NCBI GenBank assembly: GCA_036320915.1
Contig: JAXBDG010000009.1
Coordinates: 744,001 to 808,000 of the forward strand
DNA length: 64,000 nucleotides
DNA from: Linnemannia elongata
Lineage: Eukaryota; Mortierellomycota; Mortierellomycetes; Mortierellales; Mortierellaceae
Direction of reading: 5' to 3'
Shown here: piece after piece, positions 9,755 through 24,165 of the stretch
Numbering within the stretch: the stretch's first letter is position 1
Layout: each line of letters begins with the position of its first letter
Made by a program: the position numbers and the translations under genes
Notes under the pieces: generated by a model
Told to the model about the DNA's origin: nothing
Databases searched by the model: none
Seen by the model: the letters and a program-made list of their open reading frames with translations, nothing else

Positions 9755-11546
9755 TGATATGTTGAAGTAGGGTAAGGTACAGGGAAAGGGGCGTCCCGTT
9801 GAGCAGCGGTGCAGGAGGTAGAGGGCGACGAGAGAGCGAGTGCAAGTTGTCGCGAGGGTAGAGAAAGAGAGAGAAAGTAGCTGGTGTGGAAGGTGGAGGG
9901 GGTATGAGAGAAATGTGGATAAGATGGAAAAGAGAGCGTGAGAGTGCTATGCGTTTATTTTTTCTATTGTTCCCGGAGACGAGTCGTTATGCGTGTCCAA
10001 GTGACAATCAAAAAAGTAAGAAACAAAAAGGAAATGAGAATGGGAAAGGAAGAGTGATGAGGGACAAGAAAGAGAAAAAAGCAAGAAGGGAGAAAGAAGG
10101 AAAGAAGAAAGAAGAAAGCAAAGTAAGCGTGTTGTCACTTGTCGGTGAGAGTGGCGAGATGGACAGGACGATGACCGAAGTCGAGGCAAAGTATAAAGTT
10201 CTTCTTGGTGTGGTGTGGTGGTGGTGCAGTAAAAAAGAAAAAAAAAAAATACGCGGACGAAGGAGAGGAGAGAGAGAGAGAGAGAGAGTGAGAGAGCAAA
10301 AAATAGATTCTGACGACCAAGCCAAAAGTATAAAAAAAACCAATGCGGAATAGGGGGAAAGTCAATGCAGTTCAAAAGGCTGTGCAAAGTGGGATTAAAA
10401 AAGAAAAATGAAAAAAGAAAAAAGAGACACGCCCTTTTTTTTTTCTTTCCCTTTCGGTTCTTGGTAATAATCCCTTTTCGATCTTGCCTATGGTTTCGCA
10501 CCATACACATGTCAACACAATGGCACTGAGCACAGGACCCATGGAAAGGGGTCGGTGGGCGGGGGCGTTGGAACCACCATTGGTCTACCATTCTCATAAT
10601 GGAAAAAGTCGCTCAACAAACGTTTTCATCTCATCAGATTCTATGAACAACAAGACGAAGAAAAATGGATACCAGGCAGACAGGAAAGTCAACAAAGAAA
10701 ACAATCAGACTCACCGACTTCAATCATTCCCCTGCAAGGTAACGCAACGCCCGCGGACACAAAATTTTGCTAACACGACGTGCACATGCCTTTTCACCAC
10801 TCTTGAACTACAGTTAAGGGGCAGACGCCACTCCCTACGAGGCTACGACCATCACAAGTACTACCATGGGCTGCCACTAATGCCGAAGGCTATAACGACA
10901 GCGAGTCTAGCTTTCAAATAGTACAATTGCTCAGAGGCCCTTATTATCATTCACCAAAGACTACGCATGACTATTGATAGCAGGAATCTTGTACTATTGT
11001 GGGCTGGGAACTGAAAAGGCAACCCTCACCACCCCTTCCTTCCTTCCTTCTCAACTTCAGCCTTGTAATACAAAGGGCTCCCATCCTTGTTGTCATCCAG
11101 GCTGCTCTTTTTAGCTTTTTGCCTATCAATCATCTTCATCGCCACACAGGATATATTTGTATGTGCAAAGCGCCCCTTTGTGGCGCTCATTCATCACCCT
11201 TATTTTTTTATGAAAGGAAAAAAGACATGCTAAAGGAAAAGGAAGGTGTACTAAGAAAAACTACGGAACAATGAAGTTTTGTATGGAGGTGTGGGTATTG
11301 GAAGTGGGCATTGCATTGAAAGAAAGTAAAAAAAAATGGTATATGTTGTGTGTGAGTGCGAAAACAAAGCAAAGCAAAAACAAAAAACAAAATAATAAAA
11401 TCATAACAAAAGACTTTTCGTTCGCGGCGTAGTCGTAAAACCGCTCTTTCGTCTTCTTTTTTTAGGCGTCGTCGTTGGCGTGATAGGCATCGTACCGTTC
11501 CTCCTTCTGCGTCCATCTCATGGACTAGCTTCCAGAGCTTTGATGT
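9755..11546. other. intergenic, purine-rich tract, no gene seen
   Basis: Upstream region of the two-TM gene. From about 9830 to 10310 the plus strand is strongly purine-rich (GAGA and GAAA runs), so it is pyrimidine-rich on the sense strand of the gene it precedes. ORFs here are low-complexity. From 10480 to 11546 no coding signal or RNA gene was recognised. Confidence 0.5.
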
Positions 11547-14500
11547 TTAAAACCGGTCATCTGCGCCCTCGTCCTCCTCCTCGTCATCGCCATCGCCCTT
11601 GCGCTCCCATCGGTCGACAGCACGCAGCGCGTACATCAGCTTGGCTTGCTTGGAGGCTTCCATGACAATGATGTTGACGTGGCAGCGCTCCTCAGGACGA
11701 AGCTCAAAGCCCATGTTGTCAAAGTCGTTCTTGTCGACCTTGTTGCTGTCCGAGAGATAGAACTGCTGACCCTCCGACCCATCAGGAGACCCAGGCACTT
11801 CCGTCATCGTGATGCCATGGCAAGCCTTGCGGATATACGCCGCCAACGTCGTGTTCATGAATCTGGACAAATTGCGGTAGTTGTATTCTTGGTGAAGAAG
11901 ACCAAACAGCCGCAGGGTATAAAACCAGATCGCCTCACGGAACGCAAACGTATCAACACCACCCTCGTGCTTGTCCTCGTTCTCGTCAAAGAAGCTGAGG
12001 TCCGTAAAGTTGAGAGTCTCTGTAAACTCGTCCTCCAGGGTTTCGCTCAACTCCGGGAGACATCTCGACAGCACAGCCGACGCGTCATCCTCCCAGCGGA
12101 ATTCGTCCACCCTAAAGACCTTGTACTGGCTGGATCGACAGTCAAACAAAGCTGGCTCGATTTGGCACGTCATGTCAAGAAAACGGCTCATGTCCTCCTG
12201 GACTGGTCGAATCGTCCTCTCCTGCAACTGATGTTGGTCCTGAGTCGACATGGCCTCGGACAGGGACGTTGACAATGGTGGGGATATGATCCTTGGTTCA
12301 GGTGCGGGGAATGCTGAGGCGGGGAGAAAAGGGGAGCAAAATAAAAACAAGAGCAATAAAAATATGATTGTGAACGTTAGAATGTTGGGTTGTTTCTTCG
12401 AGGTGAAACGATATCAAACTGGACAGAACATTCATAGAAACAAACAAAAATAACAGTCAGCTAAAACACTTACTGTCCTCAATCTCCTCAAAACCGTGAG
12501 GAAGATTCTGTCCAGTTGGGTCTTCGTCCAGAAGAGACTCTGAATCGCACTCTTCGCCTTCAGTGCAGCAAGTCTCCCTCTCCAACAAAAGTCGCTTGAT
12601 CAACTCTGCGGTGTGGAGCTTCGAAGTCGCCTCATCGTAGGTCTTCTTGGACAGAGGAATTGGAGGCAGGGTGATGTGGAAATGGAAAGGCGATCGTGTT
12701 GGGTCGTCTTCAGGGGAGGATGGCGAATTCTCGGATGAGGGCGATGCATCTCCGGCCTTAGATGTGTTGGCGCACGCATCCTGGTCTGAGCGAGGAGAGG
12801 GCAGCATAGTCAGAGGGCTCATCATGGCCTCTTCCTGGGCTTTCCTGGCCTGCAGCTTGTTAAAGTCAACAAAGGTTCCGCCAACCATGTCGATCTCAGG
12901 GACGATTCCACAGGCGGCGACAAACATGCTGATGCTGTGGACTGTCGAGAGGATGACCATCACTTGAGCCAGCTCACTGATGGTCCAGACATTGTGTGGG
13001 TTGTGCTTGGTTTCGCGGCAGACGAGCTCCTGAATATGTCGGGGCTTGAGCCTCCAGGGCTGGTGCGCCATCAGTCCGTTGAGCTTGGCGAGGTTCCGGA
13101 TCTTTTGGGTGGTGTACTGCAGTCCATTGAGCCAGGTTGGGTCGCCACCGCTGGTCAGGTAGTCCAGCTTCATCATCGATACCATGTACTGGCAGTTGTA
13201 TTGAGACGCCGCCTAAATTGACACCCAGGATGAATTGGCCAATGAAGAGAATGCGTTAGTCTCAAAACAGTCATAGTGTTCGAAGCAAAGCCGAAAATGA
13301 TATCATCGTTCCCAACTCCTATTAACCCCCTTCCCTTTAGTAGGATTCGCGGGTACTCTGAGCAGAGGAGAAAGAAACGTAGTAGAAAAGCGGATTGGGA
13401 TCTCGCTATCCACTCGTCGCAATTGCTTACCATGATAGCGACATAGCATCGCCAAGGCTTGGGAATAGGTCCAGGTCCGTTCATCATACAGGTCTGGGAG
13501 CTCTCAAACTTTTCCCAGAAGGTAGGGAAGAACGCCATGATGCGGAAGAGGTTGCTGGTCCGACCGTAGTTGGCAAAGGTCTGTGTCATGATCTGCTTTG
13601 TTGCCTCATCGGGCACACAGCCGACTGAGGGGGGCAGGCATCCGGCAGCTGTGGTGGGGAGGGTTGAGAGGGAGGATGAAGAGGAAGACCGATCCTTTGC
13701 TGAGAGGGTAGGCGAAGGACACCTCGAGTTTTCGGGGCTATCGAGGAGGTAGATGTCCTTGGGTTCAATGAAGAACGATGCCGAGGGGTGGATCGGCTTT
13801 GGGATCGGAATGTTGAGGGACTGTATGTGTTGTGTCGATGAGTTATTGTGTTCAGGAGTGTGTGGGGAAGGAGGACAGAAGGAGAGTAAGGTGGGTGCGA
13901 GGGGAAGCAGCAGGCAAAGTAAGTTCATAGAATAGTGTAAACAAAAGAAGAAAAACGAGGTGAGTGTTATGTCCACAAAAAAGCCAAAAGAACAACAACA
14001 AAAACCATAAAGTCAACAACAATCAAAAAAAAACAAAAAAAAAAAAAAGAACTAACAGATCAAAACTGACATCAACACATCAACTCAAAAGAAAAGACAC
14101 AACAATAAAACAAAAAGGACGAGAGAAGGGCGAGAAAGGATATGTTGGTTTTACCTCAAGGTCGTTCAAGAGTCCGACAAGGCAGATCTTGACATCCTTG
14201 TAAGGACAGCAGACAGAGAACCGCAAGATGGTCAAAATATGGTGTCGAAGCAGCCTGGCAGCCTCATCCACCTCGGCAACCCGCTCCTCCAGAGGCGAGA
14301 GCTTATCAGGCAGCGCACGATTGAAGTGGACATCGGGGTCGTTCTGAAAGTGATAGCTCGACGAGGCGATGGGCGATGACGAAAGAACGGTCTGGCTCAA
14401 GGAAGTGCCTTGAGCTTCTGCCGCCGACGTTGAAGACGATGCCGAGTGGCACGCGCTGTTGCTGGTGTGAGGAGAGCTGGGGATTGGCGACGAAGCCGAC

Positions 14501-16140
14501 ATGGTTGTAGACTCTTGTCTTGTCCTTTGAGACTGATATGTCTGCGAAGCATCGTTGTTGTTGTCGTCAGAGGACACGTGTTGTTGCTGCTGGGTCGAGA
14601 TGGTGAGTTTCTCCATGGCCAGTGCTGTGCCGATGATGGAATGGCCATGGAGGACAGACGACGTGGTAGTTGTTGTCGTTGTTGTTGTTGTTGCATTAGG
14701 ATCAATGCTACTGCTGGTACTAGAGTTGCTGGTGGAGGGGAAGAGAGTGGCCTGGATCGAGCATGCGACTGGGGCAGGCGAGAAGGGTGGAGTGGGGTTA
14801 GGATGGGAAGAGGAGAGGTCGGCGATGGAGCCGTTGTCAGTGACAACGCGTGCCCACTCTGTGACGATCTGAACGATGTTGTCGAGGGCTCGGGCGCGGT
14901 TTGTCGAGTTTGAGTCGAGGAGATCTTGGAAGAGGACGGCCCTGAACCTCGAATAGGTGACGGAGGAGGACTGGGGCGACTCCTTTGGGTCGTCTATGGG
15001 CGACAGGAGCATGGAAAAGGGTGAATCGATGTGTTAGAGGGGAGGGTTGGTTGAGAATGTGAAAGTGAATGGGAATTGTGAAAGGTGAATGATGAATGTA
15101 GGTGTGAGTGATAAGTGGTGAGAGTGGAGTGAAAGGGAAGTTGATTATAGGCGGTGCATGGGATGGGGATGGGGATGGAGGGATGGGAGAAGAAAAGGGA
15201 AGAGGAGAGAAAAGAAGAGAAGAAAGAGGTGAGAAAGAAAAACAGAAAAAAAAGTAAGGAGAGGAAATAATAAAAAAAAAAAAAAAAAAAAAAAGGCGCA
15301 CAGTGGGAGCAGTACACAAGGATAGATAAGATCAGTGAGTGCCAGGCACGACAAAAAGATCGGATATTTGGCTTCTCTCTCACACACACACTCTCTCTTT
15401 CCCTTTCCTTCTGTCTCTCGACTCGTTTGAATCGCATAAATGATGCCTACAGCTGTTATTATTACTGTTGTTATTATTACTCCTTTGCAACTGTGTGTTT
15501 GCACTTGCTGCTTGTTGCTGTTGTTGTCTGTCAATGCCGACATGACGCACCGTGGGTCCATTGAAAGAAGAAAAAAAAAGGGGCAAGGGAAGGGAGACAA
15601 GCCAAGACTAGATCCATGGAGACGAGATCATGGTTCCCTGTGGGACACACACTCTCTCTCTCCTTTGTTGTCCCTCTCCCTTCATCCCTTATTTTCTCTT
15701 AAACTCTCTCTCCCCTGTGGCTACTAAGTCTCTGTCCCTTGAACCCCCAATCCAACAGCTCACCCCTTCCTCTCCCTCATTTCTTTATTACCCGTCTTTC
15801 TTTTCTTTTCTTTCTTTCCCTTTTGTTATGACACCTTTCCTTCGGTTCCTTATATGAACGTTCGGCGAAAAAAATAAATAAATAAACAACAAAACAAAAA
15901 AAGCAAAAATATAAAGTGAGCAGCTGTGGAGAACAAAGCTGTATATAACGAGGAAAGAGAGCATAAGACAAAAAAAAATTGTAGGGAGGTTGTGGGGAAT
16001 GGGGTAACGCCAGGGGGGAGAGGACAAAAAGGGCGAGGCGAGGTGAGGCGAGGGATTAGAGGATAAAAAAAAAGTCGACTACAGCCACAGGAAAAGCGGT
16101 GAGCCTTCGTGGAACCTTGGTTATAATCTTGTCTCCTTAT

Positions 16141-16177
<37 letters not shown>

Positions 16178-17225
16178 CCCTTTGATTGTCCCTCACACAT
16201 TCACCATGAGAATCAGTCGCTCCTCTATTCCCAAGCTTCGGAGATGGTTCTCTTAGTCTCTTTTTTTTCTTCCACAAATACCGGTAACTGCACACTCTCG
16301 CCTCTCCTCAATTGATTGACACTCCCATTGAGCCATTTTCTTCTCTCTTTCTCTCTCTCTCTCTCTCTGTCCCTCGCATATTTTTTGGTTCAGCGAGTCA
16401 CTTTCCACAATAGCCCCATCTTGACAGTGGTTAAAACCAAAGAGGAAAAGATAGGACCAAGGAAATCAAAATGACAATGTCGTGCAGGAGACTAGCGGCA
16501 TTTGTGTTTGTTTTTTTCCTTCTGTTTGTTGTGAGCAGCCAAATTCAAATTGTCCTTGGGATCGAGCAAAAGGCACTAGGGTGCAAAGATAGAGGGAGAG
16601 AGGTAGCTCGTGTGCGTGTAGGAGAGGGAGGGAATGAGGAGAAGAACAGAGAAGAGGAAGAAAGTGGGAAAGTGGAAAAAAGAAAGGGAAAGAATAGGAA
16701 TAAAATGGCAAAGAAAGAGAGATCAAAGGGCGAAGAACAAAACGAAGAAAAAAGAAGGGGAAGAGAAGAAGGGAAAGAGAAGAAGAAAGGGGGATGGATG
16801 CAACGAAGAGAAAAGGGCCTAAAACGTGGAACAACAAACAGCAGCATGACAACAACAACAAAGACACACACACACACACACACATGAACGTCCTTCATTT
16901 CCCATCTAGAGCACTCCTTTTGTTCATCAATTCAACCTGCAAACTCCCTGTCTAACATTTCTCTCAGCATTTTTTCTCTCTCAACTGGATCATGGATCGT
17001 TCTTTTTGTCTCTCTCTCTCTCCTTCTTGCCTTCACCCCTTCTTTCTTTGCTCCGTTTTTTACTCCTTCATTTCATTGTTTGATACCGTAGTAATAACCA
17101 CGAGAGAGATAACCCGCTTTTTGTTTCCATTCCAAGCCTCCATGGAAACACGTTAAAAAGAGTTGTGAACTCAGACAGAACACATAAAAATGAGTCAAGA
17201 ATGAACCCAGGTACGGTAATGGAGT

Positions 17226-17263
<38 letters not shown>

Positions 17264-17515
17264 TCATAACCATCAAAAAAATGGTCATCATCGATCCTCC
17301 TCCATTTCTCTCTCAATTTTTGATTGTCGATCTGATGAGCCGGGGTATACAAAAGGATAGGAGATGGTGCAGGAAGACAAGAAAGGGAGTGAGAACAGAA
17401 TAGACTGAAAGGTTGCTGGCTTACCGTGGCGGAGGTATTGACTTGGACTTAGCGTGTTGATGTAACCTGGTCCCAAAGCCAGTTGCTGTTGCCATAGGAT
17501 GTCAGCTCGAGTCAT
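11547..17515 (-). CDS. sestrin homologue (5 exons, 941 aa)
   Basis: Exons: 17425-17515, 14155-14993, 13431-13820, 12474-13212 and 11547-12313. All are GT-AG and the sum is 2826 bases. The order of conserved blocks is that of sestrins. YVAIMAASQYNCQYMV matches the N-lobe site. GGDPTWLNGLQ and WTISELAQVMVILSTVHSI follow. In the C-lobe are GVDTFAFREAIWFY and EERCHVNIIVMEASKQ with YALRAV. Sestrins bind leucine and restrain GATOR2, lowering TORC1 activity; the N-lobe is an alkylhydroperoxidase-like fold. By alignment to human SESN2, leucine-site T386, R390 and E451 correspond to T808, R812 and E895, all kept. SESN2 D406/D407 (GATOR2 contact) are Q828/E829. The N-lobe Cys is C447, but the SESN2 H132 position is Met454. 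It is about twice the animal length owing to Ser/Thr-rich insertions. Exon 1 is inferred from phase and lies across a 2.4-kb intron, so the start is the weakest part. Confidence 0.85.
14640..14700 (-). repeat. ACA/ACG repeat coding polythreonine in sestrin exon 2
   Basis: A run of Thr codons (GTT/GTC on the plus strand) encodes about ten consecutive Thr within a Ser/Thr-rich insertion of the sestrin homologue. Confidence 0.6.
16143..16177 (+). repeat. T35 homopolymer
   Basis: A run of about 35 T inside the sestrin first intron; as poly(A) on the minus strand it could be a decayed retroposon tail, but no body or duplication was seen. Confidence 0.7.
17227..17260 (+). repeat. A34 homopolymer
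   Basis: A run of about 34 A inside the sestrin first intron. No recognisable retroelement body lies next to it. Confidence 0.7.
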
Positions 17516-20500
17516 TTGTTACTTTTTGGAGCTAGTTTGATGGAAAAAATAACTCGCTTTGTTGGTTTGTTTGATTGATAGTTGTTGTGTCCTGAGTTTC
17601 GGGTTGGACAGAAAATGGTAAAGTGAGGGTTGTGCGTGCGTGTGTAATTTTTAGTACAGGGGTATGGAAGACAGGTCGAAGAAGAGGAAGGTGAGAGAGG
17701 AGGGCAGGGAAGAGAGGGGAAGGGAAGGGAAGGGAAAGGGGGAAGGAAGGGGTGCAGAACAGCGTGAGCGTGTTGTTGATCCTGCTATTTCTTCTTTGTC
17801 GTACGTGCGCGCTTGCAGTGAGGGTGAATGCTCAATGCTGAATGTTGTGTGCAAGTGAGGAAATGAGAAAAGAGGAAAAGCTAAGGCCTGAGGGAGCGAA
17901 AAGAAGAGAAGAAAAAAAGAAAACAAATGTGTCAGCAGGGCCTTTTTTTCATGGGATGAACAATGCATCTGCAACTGGCGGGCAATGCTGTTGGAGATAA
18001 CAACAATTGAGGGAAAAGGGAGGAAGGATATAGTTGCGAAGTAAGGAAGAAACAAAAAATGGGATGAGGAGGGAGAGGGGAAGTGGAGAGTGGAGAAAGA
18101 AGAGGGTGTGTGGGAGCAAAGTAAACAATGCAATGCAATGCACGTCTGACAAAAATGAGTAAGAGAAACAGACAAACGGAAGAAAGGAAGAGAAGGAGGG
18201 GATGGGACACGGTAGGGCACGTTGGGGAGCGAAAAAGAGGAAGGAAAAGGGAGGGGGGCATGGCATACATACAAATACAAAGGGGAGGAGGTTTATAGCA
18301 TACCACGTTGTGTCAATATGCCAACAGGATGATGATGAAGGGTAATGAAGGTGGCAAATGGTGTGAGTGAGTGGTTGAAGACGATTAAGAGTAAAGGAAG
18401 AAGGAAAGGAAGGAGTAGAAGGAGAAGGAGAAGGAAGGAAAGCAAGTTACACAGACACACAAGCTTGTGGTAAGGTAGTGTGGAGGTTGAAGAGAAGAGA
18501 AGAGAGAAAAAGAACAAGAGGGTGAAAAAATATACGACCACATAAAAACAAGCCTTATTCCTCCGCCATCGATCGATGATGATTGCTTACACTTGCACAA
18601 CATAATATGCCTTGAGCGAGACATGTATTGTATCCTTATCCAAGTGGACCAGGGCTGCTGAAGGTTCAGTTCAGTCAAAGTTCTCGTTCAATTTTGAAGC
18701 AATAATACTAAACGTATTAAATTGTTGTTGTTTTTGCTCACGACGATCCAAGTACTGTACACAAAAGGGGAGAAGTGACAAACTCAACCTTACAGGAGGT
18801 ACCCCTATCAACGGCAAGGAACCAGTTTTTTTTTGCACATAAATCAGGACCCCTACCCACCCATCCCAGGGCCCGACAAATCACCCACTTGATGCACGGG
18901 ACTGGCTGGACTGGACTGTGTGCCCAGCCCTGGTGCATCACACTGTTCTTCTGTACGTGTGATCGTGCTGGTTCACTCGCCAACGCCTGGTTTCTCAATT
19001 ATTTCATTCAGCTGCCGATTCAATTGGATCTTGACAATGACTGGCCGGCGACTTTTTTTTTTCTTTTCTTTAGCTTCTTTTTCTCTTTTCTTGTCTTTGT
19101 TTTTCATTCTTTTGAGAGGGCCTTGACCAGCCGACGCTTCAAACAACGACCAACAAGATCTATGATGTCGACACTTTCCTTCATGTTCGAGCGGAACACC
19201 AACGTTTTTACATCTTAACATATATTTTTTCCTTCCCCCGACACGAACGACGCTTTTTCTCTTGTAGACACCCCCTTTTTTCCCCCCCTTCTCTACGATT
19301 GATTGAACAAAGGTGGACATTCGGGTCCGGGCACCCGCATAATATCTGCTTCCCTTTTTCCTGATTCTATGTTGGAAAGTTTTTTCTTCTTTCAGTACGT
19401 CCAACTTCTTCCAATAGGCTCTCGTTTTTTTTTTTTTTCAGGTCGACTTGCTTTTGTTCGTATTTTTCAAGTCAGACAGACTATACACATGTTCAGCTTT
19501 CTTGTTTCTTGCATCTTTTTTTTTATTTATTTTTCCTTGAAAACGAAGAAGCCAGGAAAGAAAGAGCGCACGAGAAAAGGAGATCTGTATGACAAGCAGT
19601 TAAAAAATCAAGAAAATCTCCCACCCTTATCCATACGAATTGACATGTTCCCTTCTGTGCTCCCTTGCTTCCTTCTTTCTCTCTCCCCCAAAAAAATAAG
19701 AAAAAAAAAAAGCACAGATGTCTACCACGAGAGGGGTAAAGAGATGGGCAGAAGCGCGTGTGAGAGTGTTCGAAAGGTTGAAAAATAAGTGAAGGGTCCT
19801 AGTCTAGTTCGCTATTAGGCCATGCCCCATGACGACATTGATTGGCAGTGCAGGATGACAAACTAACTAAGAAAGAAAAAGAGGACAGAGAGGAGAGTGG
19901 AAATTGGAAAGTGAAGCAGGGGAGACAAGTAGGAGGAGCCTGAGAGAGGGCTGAAAAATAGGTATGCACAACCTAAAGAAGAACAAGGCTAGAAGGAGCA
20001 TGCAAAAACTTGGAATGAAAAATGCAAAACAAGGATGGACATCCCCACCAACTTCAACCAGAACATTAGGCACTTGGCAGCCTTACCATTCCATTTTAAC
20101 TTCATCCAACCTTCTTTGCCCGTTCATGCTCACAAACGAATGAAAAAAACATGATGGCAATGGACGCCTAACGAACGAACTCCTCGAGTCGACGACCTTC
20201 ATGAACGCCAATCGCACTTGCTCTGTTTTTTTTTCATCTGCTAAATGATAATTTAATTCATATAAAACTAAAACCCAAATGCTGCTTCTCGTTCGGCGGC
20301 TCCTTTGAAAAGAGGTGTACCTGACCAAGTATGTCCTTTCTGTCACTGTCTCCTTTCGTTAGACTACCTTTGTTTTTCATTCAGTTTTTCCTACGGAACG
20401 CATAATTAATTTGCATTATTGCTCTTGTCGCGTTACGCGGGTCCAGACTTTCATCTTTCTTTGTTTCTTCTCACACCCTTTACAGCAGACTTAACAATGC

Positions 20501-20709
20501 ATAAACATTACGCTTCCTTTTCTTCTTTTGCCTTGATGCACAATCCTGTTTGCCACGCGATTTCTTGAAAAAGGGGGGAGAGGTGTTAGAGAAAGGAAAG
20601 GGAGAAAGAGATAGACGCCGCACACGCTTCGATGCATCATTTTTTCTCGGCATGCGTGCAAAAAAAAAACATGCGCCACCAATTTTTTTGGCTCCTTTCC
20701 TTCGTTACG

Positions 20710-20771
<62 letters not shown>

Positions 20772-21779
20772 ACTAAAAAACTAAAAAACTAAAAATCCTC
20801 CAGTAGGGCCTTTCAAAAGAAGAGGAAAACGAAAATCCCAAAAGGCGCCCTCATGTCTAGACCTCTCGCACATTACTTTTTATCTTTGCTCTCTCATCTT
20901 CATAACTCCCCCTCTCCTTACCTCATTTCTACTTCATTTACTTAATACTTCATGAACGATACCTCCCCTTCATTACTTCATTCTTCAACGAGTGAAATTG
21001 AGTGAAAAGCACCGCAGAATTGGTTGAAAAAATCTCCGAGGCGAGAGGACGACGGTACGCGAAAGAAAAGAAGGGGGATGAGCATCAGCTCTCTTTGTCT
21101 TCTCACTATTTTACCCACTTCGAGATTTTTGAGAGCCTCGTCGACAACCCTTCATTGTCGGTTGAATGTATCTTCGCCATCTGTCTATCATAGCTTTGGA
21201 CTGACGTCACTAACGGCGTCTCTGGCCTTTTGGAGTAGAAAAGGCAAGAAAACAAGTCTGAAATGGGCTTTTTGGTTAAGTTAAAGGTCGTGGCTTCCTT
21301 GGAGAGGCTACGCAACAATAGAAAATAGAACGAACTATGTGATGCCTTGGTGGCGAAGAAGAGACAGAGAGCGAGAGACAGAGAGATAGAGGACAATGAG
21401 AGCAAGCCTAAATTGCAATGGCTGTCGCTTCTCTTGATGCGCCACTCGCCTCGTAATCTCCATTTTCTCGCATTGTATGGAATGTGCAAGTTTGTCCATA
21501 AAAAAACAAAAAGGTTACCGAGCAAGGGTTACACTAAGAGTCATCCATATGCATCAAAATCAACAACAAAGAAGGCGGCTGTCCTTAGGAGAATTTTTTT
21601 TCTGTTTTTTTTTATTCTTTTTGCCGTGTTTTTATCAAGGCCAATACAGAATGAGTGCTTAGTTTGTTCTCCTGCGATTTTTTTTCAAAGTACAATAATA
21701 AAAGCGAAGAAGAATTGTGTTGATAGGCGAAAGGGAGTTGTCGGTTGCTGTACACGGAGAGATATCCAGGCAAATCCGT
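17516..21779. other. 4.3-kb intergenic region, low complexity
   Basis: Between the sestrin start and the calmodulin 3' end. It contains purine-rich tracts (17660-17760, 18020-18290, 18390-18520), T-rich stretches (19050-19110, 19430-19530) and the A53/octamer repeat at 20712-20795. Open frames in it are low-complexity translations of these tracts. No gene or RNA was supported. Confidence 0.5.
20712..20795 (+). repeat. A53 run followed by four CTAAAAAA units
   Basis: About 53 A are followed directly by an 8-base unit CTAAAAAA repeated four times (the last is one A short). The array could have arisen by slippage at the edge of the homopolymer. Confidence 0.8.
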
Positions 21780-23483
<1,704 letters not shown>

Positions 23484-24165
23484 TATGAAAGGTGGTGTTG
23501 TTGTTATGTGTGGGTGTAGGGTGAAGAAGAAGAAAAAAAAGAAAAAAAAAGAAAAAACGAGATGAGGCCATGACCTGAATAAAGTAAGGGCACCCCTTCT
23601 GCTCGGACCCCAGGCTGTGTGATCTTCATGCGATCACGTTTTCATACCATGACGTCAACATTTCTGGGGGGGGGGGTCGCGAGTTGCTTGGCTCATCTTG
23701 GCAGCTCGTAGCGCGACGATAGTGGAAGTCGACTGCTGTTCCCCTACGATGTGTATCATGCGGTAGTCTGCCAACTCTCATTGGTCTTGCTCAAAGATTC
23801 ATGAACAGTTCTGGGATCTATGGTACCAAAATCACTCTCAAAGCTTGTACATTTTTCTAATGCCCAATGTCTTCATAAGTCGGCGCGGTTCACAGCCTGG
23901 CAATTTTGATAAAAATAGACTCATTCCTCAGAAACCGGGGCTGCGGACTAATGTTGTGTACTGGGGCTGTACATTGACGTTGAGGCTGTGTTCAAGAACA
24001 CTGGTGCTGAGGCTGTACAAGCAACGTTCGGGACACATGGTATGTTTTTGAATGATTTTATTATATGATACAAGGTTGAAGACAAACAAATGCTAAAAGA
24101 AGAATGGAGTCGCGTTCGTTAAAAGAGTGTATGAGGGTGGAGAATGAGAGCTAGCTAAGACTTGC
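23484..24165. other. intergenic between calmodulin and aconitase
   Basis: Calmodulin promoter side (A-rich near 23525-23560), a G-run near 23667-23677, and three imperfect copies of a motif ending GGCTGT(A/G) around 23937-24020. No gene was seen. Confidence 0.45.

Larger units (their letters stand above)
14994..17424 (-). other. 2.4-kb first intron of the sestrin gene
   Basis: It is bounded by GTAAGC (donor at 17424) and CATAG (acceptor near 14994), with phase matching on both sides (CAC G|AC GAC). All other introns in the window are about 70-610 bases. The interior holds a pyrimidine tract on the plus strand (about 15640-15840), a purine tract (about 16600-16815), a (CA)n run near 16862-16884, T35 at 16143-16177 and A34 at 17227-17260. 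No internal exon was identified. Confidence 0.6.

Noticed and set aside
10484..10921. 145-codon plus-strand ORF
   Set aside because: No recognisable domain, no splice support and composition like the surrounding spacer.
16466..16887. ORFs on both strands in the sestrin first intron
   Set aside because: Translations of polypurine/polypyrimidine DNA (Glu/Lys/Arg one way, Phe/Leu/Ser the other), with no domain.
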